Source: Parietichytrium sp. I65-24A
Lineage: Eukaryota; Sar; Bigyra; Thraustochytrida; Thraustochytriidae
Reading direction: 5' to 3'
Assembly: GCA_012862575.1 (NCBI GenBank)
Contig: BLSF01000068.1
Location: 1-64,000, forward strand
Length of the DNA stretch: 64,000 nt
Position numbers and translations under genes: made by a program. This document shows, piece by piece, positions 59,901-64,000 of this stretch (its first letter is position 1; the number at the start of each line of letters is the position of its first letter). A model generated the notes under the pieces. That model saw nothing but the letters and a program-made list of their open reading frames with translations. It searched no databases and was not told where the DNA came from.

Positions 59901-60535
59901 GACTGAGGAGCTGGGCAGGATACGACCTTGCAGTTTTGGGACTGGTGATTATGTACCTGACCACCTCCGATATCGTCAAGGTCTTCTTGAACTGGGCAAG
60001 CTCAACAGTGTCCCCAGACTTTTGTGATCAGCTCGAAAATGTCTTGCTTCTGGCTGTGGACGACTCCTCAGATGCATACTGTCTCGACGTCCAGCCAACC
60101 TTGCTTAGTAGCTACGCGGTCTTTGTCATCGCCTTCCTCGTTTACATGTCCACAGCTGCGGTGTTTGGCATCTTGGCAGATGCCGTCCTCGACGATCGAT
60201 CGGCCACAATCTACAGGATGACAAAGCGTCCTTCCAAACTCACCCAATTTGTACTCCGAATCTTCACACAACGCGTCAACCTTGGTGAAGAGTCTGACCT
60301 GGAGAACGTTCTCGTCTGCTCTTCCTGCATCGGCCCATGCCTTTCAAGGGTTAGAAATGACAGCCCAAACCTTGAGCAGCGCATGCAGCAGTGGCAACAG
60401 CAAGTCTCCAGAGTTTGGGATGACGAACCAGCACAGGCTAGCCCGAGGAATCCTCGCGTAGAGAGTACCCCGCCTCCTCCTTATGAGTCGAGGCGCTTCC
60501 GGGCCCGCTCTTCTGATTCTGATGTCAGCGTCTAG
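53936..60535 (+). CDS. Giant secretory membrane protein with PqiA-like C-terminal units
   Basis: A 2199-residue protein in one exon. A signal peptide opens it (MKTALLLSGLVASASGA). About 1530 lumenal or extracellular residues follow, built of several similar beta/helix segments with amphipathic strands (LELNVTDMTLTISKIIIRD, then LRLANSSGAFIADMFEL) and N-glycosylation sequons. They resemble tandem lipid-binding (TULIP/BPI-like) domains, but I cannot confirm that. One helix near 1552-1575 leads to two related membrane units (about 1605-1800 and 1855-2110) with four hydrophobic helices each. Features such as LLPAMSNVVLLVMWFIPP and SWAGYDLAVLGLVIMY recall the bacterial PqiA family. The cytoplasmic tail is Gln- and Pro-rich. 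PqiA proteins work with lipid-shuttle MCE proteins in bacteria, so a role in lipid handling at a membrane is a fair inference. Confidence 0.75.
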   Translation: MKTALLLSGLVASASGARNVLNEYLQGKVFGAIPGPCPDENDKCYADYDNLPMGIQDVTVCVFKNSNVCARLGDLMKAGSLEMWNLQCKNIAVESASLEQTLEDEDDIDTLMNLDNLHLACSLRANIYKLTLALGDTDGTAEDTESFRIIASMKNTDISFPNSGAYGTMSTKVALDLDTDKANGETFAESLPFEVTLPYEKCSVDVGLGIALKIEQFTELQFCAYVGAFLGDSTGWRCIDIAGGVLDFVNDIFDIGGVLGFIARILEAFLGGVVCQFFEEMAILSGPPERDGVLNVALKEVKKEIDEYAASPELDPSNFDSDEYLLSSGISNSTLQKSADFSQNTAIELTSVALNRWLGAKSTTPGYEGRLVVDELISQLTEPDGTIVVDLAELDMVQTQTLELNVTDMTLTISKIIIRDANTFDTFEVLQNFYDQDGSQVNRFKRTLTNAIKMKRFAIEVETDVLLAPGNWVTQGSQTEAFSFSFSIDIEDIYTNVATLALFQFEKLELLQVGQLTQLVDHLTSGAEDAPNDLLSGMLKCVAPGFYLFNMTDLELSVGTIGKPTILTDGLETVFLQNSIDLAAKALKGALKEKLPGIARSVLRTSLNDAIYTDVILPARKGTYHCPAWAGPVENGTITIDFASGIFASVYELINGSVGGSPITDSSTDINELIDVVISYYADNVETFPLVHLGSEKGDWALAQEYASTLKIPAFQRPDDFIAMTGLEVKNLDSIYRLKASQVSPETGGILLDFGIGGDMAPYDTVAGVQFPLTVTLPFHIKTSDRPAITAVDEAFSFVLGLEEVAIEFGVTETVLDLNFFNSLLVTQLGHLPCSLAGVKSLTLLKNLRDLSIGNIRLQLNRPQISETPGKLTTALDAVEEMLGASPAPEFPRLENLLNTIMKNGLSLALDQAELLPEHFEYITADNCTDFDPLNFQIPESPDWDYCLSDVDFPNYPTVAELEKYVKFDEEHGDVAIDLQESAVLELISGMFEDMLEGGGLSNALLRLANSSGAFIADMFELHEDDDTLVNLVLPLGKLNATFENDLLIPGLVADAGVLRIEGINRFLSQFSFMKPVGTFTTRQALKIKPGNILNMTLESSITVDSSAVDGPNATGTVTEVIKTTFTVSDLDVEIDLLTAINPLKLAERTLAHFVTTDENQTVHLAPFALDCMFDAFYEDGFSISKFKVVLGSVDNVAIQAKTNELLNKEMEDLFIAVAEIITDFFKDGATNICQNCVRGYINDEIARRWKAAQCPALDEIPLPPLEGDNAILRFSTSEDILAFQDLWNTVFVEDDFKNLNIVTKTVIGGATFLDETLGDNIYYEGIPLTYYGTSYGSVDVGVSNVRLMDFGFSSLFLAKPDASKSPYDTSTELAIPGPSKFQMDIVFNADGLFANQETSKNNVRVGVQVEDLRFALDAFLKINITKALRLEVGSFMTAEKAICMLIPIEELRLNNTHFELGGVTVEITCLDTCDFPALSGLQGYTYTSEDGEMLGNLLTSGVEYGIQVIDEIGIEQVLNSNVFSADEQCETLNGYLLEYFDTKEAEESDAARLMALGLVGLSSLIVIGAALFAFPMHRKKREAALEKALGGSDESTEPNMIAKLDLAISPLFRQRMTPLWARFLVPFVCLANLALLVLVCGYSGLMYVTIQLTLAGTRTEVFNVVPTDMSLLLNKLWHRVSPFLAILLAVASVLLPAMSNVVLLVMWFIPPTVLSANKRGKIVLGLERINKLALALVPVMSGLLGALYVEVHASDSAQLAFLSPDAMSMVISVAAQRGLALLVLIAMLTFAMSHLILHLQRVAQEELWSSASSMARNSGGYEERSKPANITVEHWARTTRLQMSSHVFTSRSSEDKLIKVSRVGAVTMLGMVLTSFILIVVSVALPVINFETFGVAGILFRDVSENSPTIPADDPLNENTYSWFQLGQLFSTAPRVSAMDSFRVFLMQVIFYFLTLFAPLLQLLMIAIIWVLPLSYHGARRLHFTYNRLRSWAGYDLAVLGLVIMYLTTSDIVKVFLNWASSTVSPDFCDQLENVLLLAVDDSSDAYCLDVQPTLLSSYAVFVIAFLVYMSTAAVFGILADAVLDDRSATIYRMTKRPSKLTQFVLRIFTQRVNLGEESDLENVLVCSSCIGPCLSRVRNDSPNLEQRMQQWQQQVSRVWDDEPAQASPRNPRVESTPPPPYESRRFRARSSDSDVSV

Positions 60536-61426
60536 ACGCAGCATCGCGACGACCGGCTCCCCATCCACCTTTTTAGTTTCTTTTTCAAATCAATTCTGTT
60601 ATGTGTGTGTTTTGAACTAACAAAACAATCATCTGTGATCTGTTTATCTGTTTTTCCCTTTCTAAATTTGCATCTCATCCCTATCGGTCTCCCCGCCCCT
60701 GCTCGTTCACTGTCAATTCCTGCACTCACTGCATATTCCACTGCATGCACTGCACTGCTTGAAGAGTGCGCTCCATTTTTTTACGTTGTCGACATCGTCC
60801 TGTTTTCCACGCAAGCTTCCATCTTGGCGATGAATTCATTCATTCATTTCATTCATTTTCATTCTTCATGTTCATGACAACAACGAGATGTATTTGATGT
60901 GAGGAAGTTTCTCCAATCCTCAATCAATGTTACCACCGTACTCTATACTATCCATCGCAGCTAATAGGGTATAGCACTCAGATAATCCGGCACTAACAGC
61001 TCGTCAACACGCTGTAGTACTGGTTGGCTAGCGTTCGGTAGCGTTGGAGGTTGCGCAAAATGTTGCGTTGATTAGCGGGCGTTAGTCGGGACAGGAAGAA
61101 TAGGTCCAAGATTGGTGCGCAAAAGTTGTCGTTCGAGATCCCATTCAGGTACCGGTACTGATACGGATACGGACACAGATACAACGATCGAACAAAAAGT
61201 GCCTGTTGCGCACTTTGGGATTGCGAGCCAACTTGTTTGAGCGATCTTGCGCGAGAGGGCTTGGGAAGGGTCGCAAAAGTAGTCGCAAAGAAAAGCGCGT
61301 TTTGGTGTGTTTTGACTAACAGATGTCGTCTGTCTACGCTGTCATTTAGCAGCCCTCGCTGTCTCCTGCATCGGTTTACCACCTCTAATTTTGAGAGCGA
61401 GGAAGAGACATGGCCGACTTGCAGGA
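60536..61426. other. Intergenic between the PqiA-like gene and the P450
   Basis: 0.9 kb, with CATT-type runs near 60835-60865 and a GGTACCGGTACTGATAC motif-like stretch near 61150. No gene seen. Confidence 0.5.
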
Positions 61427-63333
61427 ATGCAAGCGGCAGACACCAAACTCGAAGTTGCGAATTTCAGTCTTTCGTTTTGGCGCAGCAGCAAAGTAGAAAA
61501 GCCAAAAATGCAGACCGTCAAGAATGCCTGGCAGGTGCTCCTCCGTTTTGTCGCAGAGCGGAGATGGCTGCGCGTCCTCGTGAAGAGCTACGCTGTTTTT
61601 GCAGCGATACACACAATGTGGAAACTTCAGAAGCAACTAAAGCTTTTCCTTCGCGCCAAAGCCATGTGGAAACATCTTCCAAATAAGGGGCTTGCCTGGT
61701 CCACATTCGGGCCTGCTGGCCGAGAAACCTTGCAGAACATGCACAGATATTTCGACTGGAGAACTGGACCCCAGCTCAAACATCCGGACGCACCAATGGT
61801 TGTTGGACCAGGTCCGTTTGTCGAAATAATGTGCAACGAGAGGGAGTCAGTTAAACATGTAAGTTTAGGTTGGTGAACGGCGAGGTTAGATGGAGACAGT
61901 GCGCTGACTTTGCTTTCCGTTGCTCATATTTTTGCACTTCTCTCTCTCTCTCTGTTCTGTCTTCAAAGCTTCTGAAGGATGACTTCAACTCATTTACAAA
62001 ACCTGCGCCAGGTCAGGACTATCTTCTTGAACTCATGAAGGATTTTCTGGGGCGGGATGGGATCTTTGTGATCCGCCATGGCAAGGGAATCAGCAGTGAT
62101 CTCGACGCTGCTCACAAAATCTGGTTCGACCAACGCAAAACTGCGTCCAAAATCTTTACAAAGAACACGTTTGCCTCGTTGATGCTCGATACGTTCAACC
62201 AAAAGGGCGCGATCCTCAAGGAGACGCTTTTGAAAAGTCGTGGTGTGCCGGTGGACATGCAACAGTCGTTCTTTCGCTTTACCTTTGACAGCGTTCAGCA
62301 AATCTTCTTTGGCCGTGATATCGACACAGTGAGTGGTCGGGACAGCGACACGTATGCCCAGGCTTACGATCAGGCACACCGAGCAATGGTGGACATCTAC
62401 TTGTCGTACTCTCCGTTCCACATTGCAAGTCAGATGTACTTGCCGTTCCCGCTCGGAACGCTTGGGACGGAATCCTCTGGCTGGAGTTTGCTCATGGAAG
62501 TTGTACGCCGTTTCTCGTCATCGGGCCGGCAATTCGCACACTATTGCAAAGTCTTGAACAAGGGCACTTTCGAGCTCATTCGCGCCTCGCGCGCCGATCC
62601 CAACCTCTCAAAGCGCCGAGACCTGCTCGCCAATTTCCTCAATTCTGGCGCTGACTATTCGGATGACTTCATCCGTGATATTGTGCTGAATTTTATAATT
62701 GCCGGCAGAGACACCACGGCATGCACTCTCTCCTGGTTGTTTTACAACCTCGCTTGTCACCAAAGTATTCAGGACAAAGTGGCGGAGGAAGCCGACAGGG
62801 TTCTCTCGGGCTGCGCTCCAGGCTACGAGAACGTAAATGAGATGATCTACCTGACTGCTTGCATCTATGAGACCATGCGCTTGAACCCCCCAGTGCCAGA
62901 AGACTTCAAATTTGCCACTCGTGACTCCGTGTTTCCAGATGGTACTAGAGTACCGAAAGGGGCGAAGGTGACATTTCACAACTACTCTTTGGGCAGGAAC
63001 CCGGCTTTGTACCCAGACCCAATGGCTTTCAAGCCAGAGAGGTGGATCGACAGCGATGGGAGCCTAAAGGAGCTGGACCCATACTACTCACCCATCTTTC
63101 AAGCTGGGCAGCGCGAGTGTTTGGGAAAGAATATGGCACTTCTCGAGATCAAGTCTCTTGCATCTCAGCTTCTCGCTCGTTCTGGAAACCTTCCCGGACT
63201 TCGCTTCCGCATCTCGGACCAGGAGCGCGAAAATGTGACCTGGGCTCTCATGATCACCCAGTCTATCTCTAATTCCAAGGCCAGAGACTCGCACAACCTC
63301 TGGCTAACTGTGGAACCGCGCACTGTCCCATAA
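61427..63333 (+). CDS. Cytochrome P450, CYP86-like (clan 4), two exons
   Basis: A 598-residue haem monooxygenase. Exon 1 is 61427-61858 (144 codons, from the first in-frame ATG) and ends CAT|GTAAGT. The intron 61859-61968 (110 nt) has a CTGAC and a long CT tract before AAAG. Exon 2 is 61969-63333, phase 0 at both sides. Visible features: an N-terminal membrane stretch (WLRVLVKSYAVFAAIHTMW); NVDAP-like substrate entry KHPDAPMVVGPGP; F/Y-rich SFFRFTFDSVQQIFFGRDID; I-helix AGRDTTACTLSW; ExxR in YETMRLNP; PERW in FKPERW; and the haem ligand loop FQAGQRECLGKNMA. The pattern VPEDFKFATRDSVFPDGT is that of CYP86-type fatty-acid hydroxylases, so oxidation of a fatty acyl chain is likely. Length is about 80 residues above the family norm, all N-terminal. 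It lies 40 kb from the PKS. Confidence 0.9.
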
Positions 63334-64000
63334 ACCTTCATTCTACGGTCATTTTAAAATTAGCAAATCTATTTTCCGCCGTTTCCGCGTGCATCTTGCG
63401 ACTTGCGTTCGCCGAACGGACATTCTAGCTAGGCACGAGCAAAGCAGTTGCACTGTCATCCGTCCAAGAGCTCCAAACGAGACCCTCCAAAGGCCGTTTC
63501 CAGAACTCCTCGCCGTCCCGAAGAGACACTTGTAATGACAGTGAGTACTCATACTTGCTTCTTCGTCAATGATCATCCTCCAAATTCCACAAACCATGGT
63601 GATGAAACGCGACACAACGGGAACGAACCAACGCGCCTCGATCTTCAACCTCAACATTCTGTGCCAAGTTTAATGGACGTTTCGGGAGGCCATGAAATGT
63701 GACAGCACTAACTTCCAACACTCTCCAGAGACATCAACAGGGTCCCGGGTAATACTGTTATCAGTAACCGCGAGCTGCTAGAGAGAAACTTTTTCTCTCT
63801 CATTCTCTCTCTCTCCAACTACTGCAACTCGTTCAACTCATTCACAATGTCAATCAATGAACTAACTTGTTCATCAATGAATGAAGGAAACTACGAGCTA
63901 CAACCGCCAACCGCGGTGGATGGACGAAACACAAACAACAATTTTGCTTTCAGGTCGCCACAGTCGCCACCCAGCGCTTCATCGGCGTAGCAAACAGGCA
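63334..64000. other. Downstream of the P450; no gene seen
   Basis: Intergenic to the right edge. It contains a short CT tract (63795-63814) and CAAT/GAATG-rich DNA. The 84-codon plus ORF at 63448-63702 has no protein character. Confidence 0.5.

Noticed and set aside
1-64000. Transposable elements, LTR elements, viral relics and CRISPR arrays
   Set aside because: No transposase, reverse transcriptase, integrase or capsid-like frame, no long terminal repeats and no regular spacer arrays were found on reading.

Overview
This window looks like nuclear DNA of a protist. A heterotrophic stramenopile such as a thraustochytrid is my best guess, though no single marker proves it. The products are eukaryotic: CCT5, ataxin-2, a BAR protein, a mitochondrial-type F1 delta subunit, MINDY and SYLF/SH3. 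Genes are widely spaced and mostly intronless. The few introns start GTAAGT and have a CTAAC or CTGAC branch-like site 25-35 nt before the AG. Surface proteins carry Pro/Thr/Ser linkers of the PTxxPS kind common in stramenopiles. No rRNA, tRNA, CRISPR array or intact transposable element was recognised.

Layout. 0-1.4 kb: 3' part of a multi-exon minus-strand gene that runs off the left edge. 1.7-2.9 kb: secreted LRR protein. 3.2-3.7 kb: doubtful minus-strand exon. 5.7-8.4 kb: vWA/L-type-lectin membrane receptor. 8.8-21.8 kb: the most interesting block, with a membrane-tailed SDR, a malonyl-CoA:ACP transacylase (MCAT) and, divergently, a 1956-residue hybrid polyketide synthase ordered AT-ACP-KS-ACP-MetE-like-FMO. 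22.2-34 kb: BAR protein, small coiled-coil protein, a PP2C-CCCHx4-RRM fusion, ataxin-2 and a SET-domain protein. 34-39.4 kb: 5.6 kb with no gene I can support. 39.4-51.2 kb: SYLF-SH3 protein, CCT5 with an apparent 3-nt micro-exon, a spliced histidine phosphatase, ATP synthase delta, a CaaX-ending MINDY deubiquitinase and a membrane-tailed protein of uncertain family. 53.9-60.5 kb: a 2199-residue secretory membrane protein with PqiA-like units. 61.4-63.3 kb: a two-exon CYP86-like P450.

How the genes may work together. The PKS acyltransferase (AT) has Leu where malonyl-specific enzymes keep Arg, and its module has no extender AT. The neighbouring MCAT keeps that Arg. A reasonable inference is that the in-cis AT loads a non-carboxylated starter and a malonyl unit is supplied in trans. 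The product is then handed to a zinc-type MetE-like domain and a flavin monooxygenase on the same chain. The SDR, and less likely the distant P450, could tailor the product.

Non-coding signals. A 55-bp element (52 identities) sits upstream of the LRR and MCAT genes in the same orientation relative to each. A near-perfect inverted repeat GTACT(G/C)AGTAC occurs eight times in non-coding DNA of the first 16 kb. Several genes have GA-rich tracts on the sense strand just upstream of the start codon.
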